From Selaginella moellendorffii (Eukaryota > Streptophyta > Lycopodiopsida > Selaginellales > Selaginellaceae): 60,000 nucleotides of DNA. A model generated the notes under the pieces. It was not told where the DNA came from. It searched no databases and worked only from the letters and a program-made list of their open reading frames with translations. The stretch covers positions 1,691,543 to 1,751,542 of the forward strand of contig NW_003314278.1 in the NCBI RefSeq assembly GCF_000143415.4, read 5' to 3'. Numbering within the stretch: position 1 is the first letter of the stretch; each line of letters opens with the position of its first letter. Below, piece by piece: positions 37,086 through 49,827 of this stretch. The position numbers and the translations under genes were made by a program.

Positions 37086-40000
37086 TTAATTGAATTTTGC
37101 ATAAGTACATAAAGTTCTGCCTTGCAGAAATTCCTCCACTAGATCTCGTGCGTTCGCTAGGTTCTCCTCCGGTTCCCATGTTGCTTCGCAGTGTGGAAAT
37201 CCTTTCCACTTCACATGGAACTCTCTCACCTCGCGTCCTTGTCGCTTGCTCTTGCGCGCATTGAGGATGGCCTCGACTTCGTATTCCTCTTCCCCTTGGA
37301 TAACCTCAGGTAAAGGTCTCACTTGGTCCTTGCGAAGCGGATCCTCAAAGTACGGCTTGAGTAAGTTCACGTGGAACACTGGGTGCATCTTCCCCATCTC
37401 TCGAGGAAGTCGGAGTCGGTAAGCCACTTTACCGATTCGTGCCTCAATTTCATAAGGCCCCGCGAACCTGCTTAAGGAACTCAAGATCAATTCATTTACA
37501 GGAATACATGCGTCTTTACCTTTGGGTCAACTTTCGGCTGATCCAGCTTGGTAGTCTGAGGTTCTTGGTGTTCAGCCACACCTTCTCCCCAGCTTGGAAC
37601 TCCACATCCCGATGCTTTTGGTTCGCGTACTTAGTTTGCCTTTGTTGAGCCCGTTCCAAGGAATCCCTCACTAGATTCCAAATGTTGAGTCTTTCCGCCG
37701 TGAATGCCTCCACTACGGGTAACTCTCCATGATACTCGGCCACGCCGAGTTCCACAGGACCTTCAATAGCTCGCCCATTGATGACTTCCCATGGACTCAC
37801 CCCGATGCTTGAGTGTGGTGAGTTGTTATAACACATTTCCGCAAGTCCCAAATGACTTACCCAGTCGGTCTGGTCTCCTGAGACATAGCATCGCAAATAA
37901 TCCTCCAGCTGCCTATTCACCCTTTCCGTTTGTCCGTCTGTCAAGAAGTGTTAGTGCCATCAATCTTGACTTAATACCCATTACCTGTCTGTGGGTGATA
38001 GGCTGTGCTGAATTTCAATTTGGTGCGATACTGTTCTAGGAGTGTCCTCCAGAACCTACTAGTGAAGATCTTATCTCGATCTGAGATAATCTCTTCCGGC
38101 CTTCCCCGCACTCGAACCACTTGTTCAAAGAACAGCTTCGCCACACCTTCCGCATCCACGTCCGTTGTGGTGGGTATGAAATGTGCCATCTTTGAAAATC
38201 GGTCCACCACCACGAATATCGCATCAAACCCCTCGCTTGGGGGTAGTCCCGTGATGAAGTCCATCGTAAGACATTTCCACGGGCGATCTGGAATTGGGAT
38301 GCTTTGCAACAAGCCCCCACTAGCCTTAGTCACGGCTTTGACCTGCTGACATGTTGGACATGTCTTTACATAGTCTTGGACGTCCTTAGCCATATCTGGC
38401 CAATGGTACTTCCTCTTGAGTAAGCCCATCGTCTTGGGCACTCCGCCGTGTCCCGCAAGAGGTCCGTCATGACACTCTTCTAAGGCCACCTTCCTTAGTT
38501 CCCCTTCTGGAACATACACCCTCGTTTGCTTGTAATAAATGAGTCCGTTGCGTTCCGCATAGCCCGTTTTCTCTTCCGTTGGCAGCTCACCTCTCTGGTG
38601 AGCTTCCCGCGCCTCTAGATTCCTCAGCAACACTTCTTGTGCTAGACCATCGTTCTCATATGCTGTCCGCACATCGTCCCAGAAGGTTGCTGTTGCGCTG
38701 GATATTGCCAACTTCAAGCTCGCTTTTCGACTTAGCGCATCCGCCACGATGTTGCTCTTCCCAGGCTTGTACAGAATTTCGCAATCAAACTCGGCCAAGG
38801 CATTGGCCCACCGACCTTGTTTCCCTCTTAGGTCGGGCTGTGACAAGAAGTGTTTCGTCGCCACATTGTCCGTGTAAACCTTGAAGTGTCTCCCAAGGTA
38901 GTGTCGCCACTCCTTGAGTGCCTTGACCACCGCAAACAATTCCTTCTCATGGGCAGGCCACTTCCGTTGAGCCTTGTCCAGCTTCTTCGAGAAGAACGCT
39001 ACCGGATGGTTGTCTTGCTTCAGAACTGCGCCCAACGCAAAGTCCGAAGCATCCGTTTCTACCTCAAAGTCCTTACCAAAGTCTGGCAATGCCAATACGG
39101 GAGCCTTCCTCAACTTCCCTTTGAGGTGGACGAATGCCGCCTCGCATTCTGCTGTCCATACCATCTTCCCTTTTCCTGTTTGGTCCGTTAAGGGCAGGGC
39201 TACTCTCGAATAGTGTCTGATAAACTTTCGATAGTAGTTGCATAGCCCCAGGAACGCCCTCAACTCATGTACATTCGATGGTCGCTCCCATTCCTGGATC
39301 GCTTGGACCTTCTCCGGGTCCACCTTGAGCCCGTCTTGGCCCACCACATGCCCGAGAAACTTTACCTCTTGTTGAGCAAAGTCACATTTGCTCTCTTTAG
39401 CATACAGCTTGTGTTCCCTTAGTTTCTCAAACACCTTCGCCAAGTGTTCGGCATGCTCTTCTAGCGTCTCGCTATAGATCAGGATGTCGTCGATATAGAC
39501 GACCACGAAGTGATCCAGATAGGGTACAAAGACGTGGTTCATTAGCGCCGAAAACGTTGCCGGCGCATTACATAGCCCGAAGGGCATCACCAGAAACTCA
39601 AAGCTCCCATACCTCGTTCGACAGGTTGTCTTCTCGACATCTTCCTCGGCTACCCTGATCTGGTAGTATCCTGACCTTAGGTCAATCCTCGAGAAGTATT
39701 TTGCCTTTCCCAACCTATCGAACAGGTCCTCAATCCTAGGCAAAGGGTACTTGTTCTTCTTTGTATACTTGTTGAGCAAGCGGTAGTCTATGCACATGCG
39801 CATAGATCCATCTTTCTTTTTCACAAATAACACCGGCGCCCCATACGGCGACTTGCTCAACCTAACATACCCTTTGTCCACCAACTCCTCTAGTTGGCAC
39901 TTGAGCTCCTTGAGTTCTTTTTCGTTCAAACGATAAGGGGGACGAACCACTGCCTCAGCACCCTCGACCAGCTCAATCTTATGTTCTATTGGTCGTGCTG

Positions 40001-41858
40001 GGGGTAACCCCGCCGGTAGCTCCTCCGGCATGGTATCCTGGAATTGGTCCAACACCCGCTGGATCACTAAAGGCACTTCTTCCGTTCTTGTCTTTTTGTC
40101 ACTCTTCACCGAGAGTAAGCACAAAAAGGCTGCCTTAGTTCCTTTAGTGAGTTGTCCTCTCGTGGACACCAGGTTTAAGCAGGATTCTTTGGCCTTGCTT
40201 TGCCCTACCTTTAGATCCTGGGCTTCCACCCTAGATCTTCTTCCTTGGGCATTCGCCAGTACCACAAGGTTCCTACCTTGTCCATGTAGGGCTACCACGA
40301 ACCGATTGAACCAATCCATTCCGAAGATCACGTCAAATCCCGCCATGTCCAACACGGTGAAATCCATGTCTACCTTCCATGTCCCTACTTCGACTTTCGC
40401 TTGTCGAAGTACCTCATCGGTGCTTTGGCTACCTTGAACAAACTCTATAGTCCTTGGTTCGCCTAGCCGCTGCACCGTTAGTCCGGCTTGCCGGACTATG
40501 TCTGCAGCCACAAAATTATCCGAAGCACCCGTGTCAATAAGGATCTTAACAAAGCTACCTCCGAGCTTCCCTCGGAGGGCTAGTAGATGTCGCGAACGAC
40601 TCTCTACCAAAGTTGCTCGTGTAATGAGTAACTTTGAGTTAGGGACTGGATCACATACCTCATTTTGGACTTCGCCCGACTTGATGGCCATATTGGCTCT
40701 GGCCTTCTTCGGGTAGGGACATTCCCTCGAAAAGTGTCCCGCTTCACCGCAGTTATAGCATACGTTGTTTCCCACGCTGCTATATGACTTGACCTTCTTA
40801 TCCGTGGGTTTGTCTCTTTTCGCTTGACTCCCCCACGTACTTGCTCGCTGGCCACCGGATTTGCCTTTCCGAAATCCCGAGGACTCATTCTTAGAGAAAC
40901 TCTTCTTGAATTTCCCCCTGCTATATGTTCCCCTCGGTTTGGCCCCTTTGTGAAACGTGGATCCCGACCCCGTCGTGTTCCCCTTTCGCAGGTTATCGTT
41001 GAAATGCACCTTGATGGCCGCATCCAACGCTTCCTTGTAGTTGGTCGGGTTCCAGCGCATCACCTCACCGCGAGCCCAGGTTTGCAAACCTGATATAAAG
41101 GCATGGAACGCATCCATATCCCCCATGTCCGTGACAAGTATCCTCTTTGCCATGAACCCATTCACATATTCCTGGATGGTTCCAGTCTGCTTCAGCCTAC
41201 TCAGCTCATCTCTCAGATGCAGAGTGGCATTCGGAGGAACGTATGTCGCGCGGATCCTCGCCTTCATCATGTCCCAGGTGGCCACCGGTCCTTCGTTGGC
41301 CTCCGTTGTTCTCCACCAAGACTTGGCATTATCTGCCAAGTATGGTTTTGCACATGGGACCTTCTCCGAGCTCGGTAACCGTAACGCTCGGAAGTAGTCC
41401 TCCATATCGTAAAACCAATCCTCCACAACCTTATAGTCGTTCACTCCCTTGAACACCGGTGGGGGCTTTGGTTTGTACTTGGGAACTGCCTGAGGGACTG
41501 ATTCCACTTCGGTCTGTTCGACCTTGTCTGGTTTTGCCTCAGTCCCTGCCGAAGGGTCCGCACCTTCTGCGCTGCCAGCATCCGCAGTCTTTCGCCTTTT
41601 CTTCCGTTTCTCGTCACGCTTTAGCTTGCGTACGAGAGTCTCCAGCAGGGCATTGGTCTGCGCCAATTGACCTTCTAGAACGTCCAATCGAGCCTTGGAC
41701 GACCGAACCTCGCCACCGGACTCCTGTTTGGAAGTTTCCTCACTAGAGTCCTCCTCATGCAAGGATTCCTCATCCATAGCCTCTTGTTCGACCGGAGGCT
41801 CCAGCTCTGGCGGAGGTTCTGTCTCCGCCTGGGTTCGCTTACGCCCTGCCCTTGCCAT
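37086..41858 (-). CDS. Gag-pol polyprotein of the nested chromovirus (two putative introns)
   Basis: One frame from ATG 41,858 encodes gag with a CCHC knuckle ([14 protein letters not shown], about residue 364) and protease ([10 protein letters not shown], about 440). Reverse transcriptase (YIDDILIYS, about 790) and RNase H ([13 protein letters not shown], about 935) follow. The integrase shows its zinc site (CPTCQQVK, about 1165) and core (MDFITGLP). The frame then meets 47 bp (37,938-37,984) and 52 bp (37,468-37,519) that interrupt it. Both begin GT and end AG on the coding strand. Leaving them out gives 4,674 nt, exactly 1,558 codons including the stop. Conserved integrase runs on as [14 protein letters not shown] and [13 protein letters not shown], and then to a C-terminal chromodomain ([30 protein letters not shown]). 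This looks like a recently active copy. Confidence 0.9.
37468..37519 (-). other. Putative intron 2 in the integrase C-terminal region
   Basis: 52 bp reading gtaaagacgc..ccttaagcag on the coding strand. It contains in-frame stops. Its removal joins LTQ to RFAGPYEIE through a split Arg codon. Confidence 0.7.
37938..37984 (-). other. Putative intron 1 in the integrase HPQTDGQTER motif
   Basis: 47 bp reading gtaatgggta..cttcttgacag on the coding strand. A branch-site-like ctaac lies about 15 nt before the AG. Removal joins HPQT to DGQTER through a split Asp codon, the most conserved stretch of gypsy integrases. Confidence 0.72.
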
Positions 41859-41901
41859 CTCCCAGCAATCCGCCTCTATCCTTCGCTAGAACTGAGGAGA
41901 A

Positions 41902-41914
41902 GGCTCCGATACCA
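41902..41914 (-). other. Primer binding site of the nested element
   Basis: Minus strand reads TGGTATCGGAGCC three bases inside the 5' LTR, matching the 3' end complement of plant initiator-Met tRNA at most positions. Confidence 0.8.
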
Positions 41915-41917
41915 AAT

Positions 41918-43064
41918 TGTAAGCCACAAATTTTTCCTTTCCACTTTGCCAGCTTACCTCGCCTATCCGTCCAGCACTGCCTTGGCTTTTGCTAAGTTCC
42001 CTCGCCAAGGTTCTCGCCTATGGTACCAGCTCCTACTTGGTTTCAGCTACTCACTGCACGAGCAACGGAGTGTTAGCCATCCTTCCATGGATTCCCAAAT
42101 CACTCCCAATCCCCCTCCCCGGGTTAGACTGGACTTAAGGTTCGGCTACACTCCCCGCAAGCACAAGCAGCCAAGCACACCAAGCTTCCAGGTTCCTAAC
42201 ATCCCCTGGTACCACAAGACTTGATCATGGGACCCTCTAAATCCCAAGTCTTGAGTGCAACACTTGCTTCGGGACGCCGGGGCGAAACACCGTGGCCTAG
42301 CGGCCCGGTATGGGTACCTCTCGCCCCCCACTTCCATCCCGAAGGAAGGCCCAAGCCCCTAGGAAGGGCAAGGACCAATGAGCCGCATGGTACTCAAGTG
42401 GGGCACCACTCCACATGAGCCGGGAGCACCGCAATCGGTTTCCCTTTCGGGAGTGGGAGCTGCTCTTGAGCACTTTCTTGGATGGCCCCTCTGGCACCAG
42501 CCAAGTCCATGCTCACTCCCACCCAAGGCCCCTCGGTCCCAGTCCCAACCTCAAGTCGGTTTGGAAGCCCAACTGGAGAGTCCCTTCAAAACTGGTTCCT
42601 GGACCTCACTATCCCTACTATACTTTTGGAACCCCCTGCAGCCCCCCCCCCCTGGGAGACGCACGCTTTGGGCTTTCACCCCTTGACCCGTATTAGTATT
42701 TGGACTTAGTCTCTGGCTCGATCTCGGACCCGATTTCGGATCCGACTTCGGATTCGGGTTCGGACTCGATCACGGACTCGATCTCGGACCCGATCTCGGA
42801 CCTGACCTCGGACTCGACCTCGGACTCGGTCTCGGACCCGATTTCGGATCCGGACTCCGTCTCGAACTCGGTCTCGAACTCGGACTCGAACTCGGTCCCC
42901 GAGTCGGTCTCGGATTCGATTCCGGACTCTACCTCGAACTCGGTCCTAGAGTCGGTCTTGGACTCGATCCTCGACTTGGTCCCATCCGATGAACTCTTTG
43001 TCACTTCGGTCAAGCTTTTGGGGATCCTTTAGCCTACGACATCTCGGGGAGTCGGTTCCTTACA
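41918..43064 (-). repeat. 5' LTR of the nested gypsy element
   Basis: 1,147 bp. It is the same as the 3' LTR apart from ten substitutions and two fewer C in the C-tract (near 42,642-42,653). Confidence 0.95.
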
Positions 43065-44300
43065 CTTAGCATAATGAACCACCACCGAGAATCCAGTCAA
43101 AGCTACTACAATGCTACTTCGTGCAAGTAGACTAGCTTCTCCATCAACCACTTTGGGGTTGATCATCATTTACCCAAGCAACTTCGTAAACACATTGCTC
43201 ATTATCACATGGATATGATATAAATCACAATGACTTGATCATCAATTGAGTAACGCAATGAGCAAGGCTTATGTCATTACTTCAAATGTTTATGTGAGTA
43301 TCAAATGCCAACTCGATTCGACAAAATGCAACATAAATGCCACACTCCACTAATAGAGATTTATGACACCCAACACCACTAACTTTTGTTCACAACACAG
43401 ACAAGCTTATGCCACTCTCTTTCCGACCAATCTCAAAACTATTCCAACACCAAGCTACTCAAGGAGCAATAGCAAGGTTCCCTGGAAAAGAATTGAGCAT
43501 TGCAACCCAAGTCTTCCAATAGCGAGCCTAGACAAAATGGTTTAGTGTTTCACCACTATCCAACCCATAACTCACCATTGTAAGACCACCATCTCCAACA
43601 TGCATCAAGATAGGGACTCTTGATTGCACGATGTGAACACAAGCAATGAGTTAACACCTCGTTGCAGATTATCTCTCCAAGAAGAGAAAATGATTTACGT
43701 ATTTGATCCTTCGTCCTCGATGACTCTCTTTTCGGTCTCATCTTTGACCAAACCTCAAGCTTTGCTTTCGCACTGCCTTCAGTTCAATCCAAGAAAAGTT
43801 TATGAGAGAGCACGGCAATGATTACTTGAACCAATAGACTATTCCCTATAGTCTTGATTGATCCACTTATAATCATACCTAGGAAGGATCCACTAGTGCC
43901 GTGCTAAACAGCTACGGACCAGCCTATTTGCCACTCATAGCAAACCCAGGGAAAGTTTGCTTTCACTCACGGTACATGGAACAACTTACAGAACCACTGG
44001 AACCATCGATAGGCTTACATTAATCCTGCCAACTCAAAGTGTAACCTCAAGTTGCTAATGCGCCTCACTCACGAGCCCAAGCTCAAACTCGTGCAAATGG
44101 AACATCTCCAAACCATCCTATGAGCCCAAGCGCAAGCTCACATCATAAGGTACAATAAGGTAACAATATCCATACCCAAGGAACCAATTGCGAAGCCTTT
44201 GCACCAAAACGTGTACCCACTCGGATCATCGTTTTCATCTCTGCGTATGCAACGAGACTAGTTGCCCAATCTCATTGAATAGTACTCGCTGAGACTCATT
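43065..44300 (-). other. Internal non-coding region of the outer element, 5' part
   Basis: Starts with the right CTTAG duplication (43,065-43,069) and continues to the primer site. It shows no recognisable gene and has the same A/C-rich plus-strand composition as 31.8-35.5 kb. Confidence 0.75.
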
Positions 44301-44311
44301 CTCTGATACCA
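44301..44311 (-). other. Primer binding site of the outer element
   Basis: Minus strand reads TGGTATCAGAG, the standard plant initiator-Met tRNA primer sequence, two bases inside the 5' LTR. Confidence 0.88.
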
Positions 44312-44313
44312 AA

Positions 44314-45446
44314 TGTAGCGCACGTGGTTTTGACCCTGATTTACCATAGGATAACACCACGAAGCGGAACCTAAACCCTCTTTGTGCCACGTGACAGATG
44401 CCACATGTCACATGCCACGTGTCCATGCCACGTGTCCACAGGAACCCGAGGTTCAGGGCCTTGGGCCACTGAACGAAGGAACGGTGCCAAACTCCCAAGC
44501 GTGACGCCAAGGAGTGATGGAACCGGACCACGGAGCAACTCCCGAGCATATAGCCCAAGGAGCGAAGGGACAGGGGCCCGGAGCGACTTGGAACAGTCCT
44601 AGAGCAATCAGCATCCCAATGCCAGGACCAGCACGCAAAACGGAGCCAAACGGAGTCTGACGCTATTTCGGCATACCGGTGGCCTAACGTGAGAGTATGG
44701 GTACTCCACCAGCTAGCATGGAATGGAACTTGGGCTTAAACCCAAGCCGGACGCAGAACAAGGACAGGCACGCAAGCGGGAGCTAGACTATGCCTCAGGT
44801 TGGTCGGCCATGCCCGACCTACCCACTATCCCTACTATACATTTGGAACCCCCCACAGCCCCCCCCCCCTTGAGGAACACACGCTTTGGGCTTTCACCCC
44901 AAGCCTCCCTTAGTATCAGGAGTTAGTCTCTGGGACAAGCTCGAAACTTACTAAATATGGAATGTCCCTAGATTGCGAATTTGGACATGGGACGAACACC
45001 ATTGTGTTCAGGACGATCTCTACATTCCGTAGATATGCCAAATGAGCAAATCTGGACACTTTCCATAAATAGCATTTGGGACCAAAATGAGACTAACACA
45101 AAGGGCATGATAGCGAGGGTGTTTGGCAGACACGGTAAGCTATCATCTAGCGATGTTGAGGGACCAATCTCAATATCGCGGGGGTTCTTGATACTAGCAA
45201 GTGCAAGCCAATGACTCAAGTTTCTCAAACCAGGCCGAGTATGCTCAGCAAGAAACACATAGGGTTCCTACCTTATGTTTATCCAATTTAAGTGCATGGT
45301 CATTGACCAGTTTCTCAACTAGCTCAAGTGGGAACTGATAACGGGTCCAGCAATACCGACCTCCTGCCATCGTGGCAGTAAGGTAAGAGTGTCCGTAAGG
45401 ACTGGCCGACAGGTAACTTTCGATACCTGAAGTCACATTCGCGACA
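44314..45446 (-). repeat. 5' LTR of the outer element
   Basis: 1,133 bp, nearly identical to 30,647-31,790, followed directly by the target duplication GCCAC (45,447-45,451). Confidence 0.95.
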
Positions 45447-45500
45447 GCCACACACCATAAGTGGGATAATGAAAAGTCCCACTTTAACGAAATAAAGCAT
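45447..45500 (+). mobile_element. Right part of the split foldback MITE-like element
   Basis: Ends with the perfect 25-bp inverted copy (45,476-45,500, starting gtcccactttaacg) of the arm at 30,408-30,432, followed by the cact repeat. Confidence 0.75.
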
Positions 45501-45504
45501 CACT

Positions 45505-46491
45505 ATTTTATTTAGTTGATTCTACATCTCTATTAATGGGATAATTAATGATCTTTTGTGATGATAGCCACAATCCTAAATTTAGAAAATACCACATATT
45601 TAAATCTAAAAGAGAACAAAAGAATAAATCATGTATATTCTTCCTTTTTGAATCATATTTCCTTCTTTTTATTTCCCTATTTTTACTTTGATAGGCATTA
45701 AAAATTCCTCTTTGAATGCTTTTCTATCCACTTTTTTTCCCTCAATTTTTCTTGCTTTTTTATTTTTTCCTCAATTTTTTTCTTTAGAGAAGGGATGAAT
45801 AATATAAAATGTGGAGTTAGGACAATATAACAAATCCAAAAAAGATATTTAGCTTCAATGCAATGCAAATAAATATGATAGTGGAGTGAAGTTGAGTATA
45901 GATGTTAATTGAAAATAAGTGTAGCAAATTTAAACAAAGTCAATGCTTTTAAAAAAAAAATCTTTGAGGAGGGGATAAGAAGGATCTGGAAGATAAATGG
46001 AGTGCATTTGACCTCTTATGTGCAATACTAGATGAGAACAAAAGTCATGAATTTGAGTTAATATAAGTCTTTGAAATTGACCAAAAAGATGTAAAATTAA
46101 GTTCTATTGGTTGTGACTCCAAGTTAATAATGATTTTTAAGAATAGTTGATGGAAAATTTAGAAATGGGATATACTATTTACTATAATAGTGTTTTATGG
46201 ATTATAATGGTTACTAAAGTCCCTTGCTTTAGTTCAAAGCTATATTTTAAAAGTTGATTTGAGCAATTAATGATTGTACAAGGTTGCAATTGATTTATTG
46301 GGAATCCATAGTTGGCTGATATTTGTTCCATAGCTTTAGGTTCTTTATCAACAACTATATTGTAAATGTTGGTGATCCTAAGGAGTTTTAGATTCTTGTG
46401 TCACTATGCCATAGCCTAGCAGAAGCTCTAAATGATGTTCCACCATAATTAACTTCTTTAAACTTTCTCATCATCTAAAGGGGGGATGGTG

Positions 46492-46531
<40 letters not shown>

Positions 46532-47484
46532 ATCTCTGTGTGTGTAAACATATATTACTCTATCTAGATAATACATTAATTTTATGAACCATATATTTGA
46601 CATTCAATCAGGGTCTAAACCCTCATTACAATAATAAGTAAATCTCCTCTATTTAATTTTATATTCTAAAAAAATTACAATATTTAAGAAATTATTATAA
46701 ATTATAATAGCATGTTTGAATGCATTAAAGTGTCAATAAATACTAATATAGTTCAATAACAATTGAGTACTTTTATCATCTGAGTCTATGAGATTAACCT
46801 TGCATTGAAGATGAAATCCCTTAGCATGTTAGCACCTAGTTGATTGAGGATGCTCAAATGTTCAGAGAAACACTAAATCCACTAGAAGTATGACATTTAT
46901 GGTAGTATTTACTAGTTTGTTGTGAGCCTATTGGAATGTTGCATTAGTACTAAACAAGAACTCAGCACTAGCATAAGACACTCCCATATGAAGCAAAATG
47001 CCTATACCAATGCTTCTTAGCAATCCTTGTTAGTTTCTCTAGATAGCTTTAAGGGTTAAAATTCACAAGGTGCACTACACTTCACTCTGTCCTAGTGGCT
47101 AGCTTTAGTCAGGTACATTATATTCTTAAAGATTAGTCTGGGATCTAGCAATTTTGTAGGTAATCCAGAGGATGGGACTGAGGAGATCTGCCATATAAGG
47201 TGTTTATTTTGTCGTGATGGACTGATAAGGAACTATCACTTAGTAGAAATTATTAGCATTAAACACTAATTACAAATGAATTAAGTTCCTCTCTAGTTGT
47301 CAGCTTTAATCCAGTGATCCTTGATTATGATGAGGTTGTTTCTGATTCTTGTAGAAAGAATCTTAGAAATTGTACACGTGATGAGATTTATGATTCAATC
47401 TGACTTGGATAATGCAGAGAGGCATCGGAGCTCCAAAACCGAGTGGTCTGGAGCTCGATCTTGGAGCTTGTGGTTTGAGTTTCT
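45505..47484. other. AT-rich intergenic region with repeat fragments
   Basis: The stretch 45,640-45,910 is a diverged copy of 8,880-9,240 from the left repeat block. A purine tract, aaaggggggatgg (46,479-46,491), followed by tgtaat resembles a polypurine tract and LTR start, but (AT)n at 46,495-46,529 obscures what follows. No gene is visible up to the CDPK stop. Confidence 0.5.
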
Positions 47485-49400
<1,916 letters not shown>

Positions 49401-49827
49401 AGATCTCCTATCTTACAGCGCTAGAATGGAGCCTTTGGAGCTTTTCCCCTTCTCTAGAGACGCTGCATTGCTACGCTAAAGACTCTTGGAACCTTTCTGG
49501 CGCTCTAGAGGCGCTGCATTGTCAATCCCAGGCTGAGATTCCTGCCCATCGCCAATCATCTGGTCGCTCTCTTGTCGAAAAGCTTGGATCTAGCAGCTTG
49601 CGAGAGGGAGACGTCGAAATCCATTGGCTAGGGCGCTGGCGCTGGCCCTGGAGCCGACGATCGGTCGCTAGGAATCGAGGAGACAGACCTGGAAAGCATG
49701 GACGGCGCTTGCGATTCCTGTGGAGAATTCACGGGCACTGGGTCGTTAGTTAGGGCAATGGGAATCGAAAAATAGGGCTAGCGGGGATTAGGGCTTTAGG
49801 AAATCTTTGCTCGATTCGGGGCGCGCA
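49401..49827. promoter_or_regulatory. Shared upstream region of CDPK and NSUN6
   Basis: 427 bp between the two start codons. It must hold both 5' untranslated regions and promoters. A duplicated word, gacgctgcattg/ggcgctgcattg, lies at about 49,459 and 49,509. No TATA box is obvious. Confidence 0.4.

Larger units (their letters stand above)
35534..43064 (-). mobile_element. Complete nested Ty3/gypsy chromovirus retrotransposon
   Basis: 7.5-kb element on the minus strand with LTRs 35,534-36,682 (1,149 bp) and 41,918-43,064 (1,147 bp). CTTAG is duplicated at 35,529-35,533 and 43,065-43,069. It has an initiator-Met-type primer site, a single gag-pol frame and a chromodomain at the C-terminus. 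Ten substitutions, nine of them transitions, separate the LTRs (about 0.9 %), so insertion is recent. It sits inside the non-coding element in the same orientation. Confidence 0.95.
30647..45446 (-). mobile_element. Complete non-autonomous LTR retrotransposon (LARD-like)
   Basis: Two nearly identical LTRs (30,647-31,790 and 44,314-45,446), a 5-bp target duplication, a primer site matching initiator-Met tRNA beside the right LTR, and a purine tract beside the left LTR show an intact minus-orientation element. Removing the nested gypsy copy and its duplication leaves about 5.0 kb of internal sequence. That sequence has no gag, pol or other recognisable frame; on the plus strand it is A/C-rich and stop-dense. 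This is the layout of large retrotransposon derivatives, which rely on proteins supplied in trans. Confidence 0.92.
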
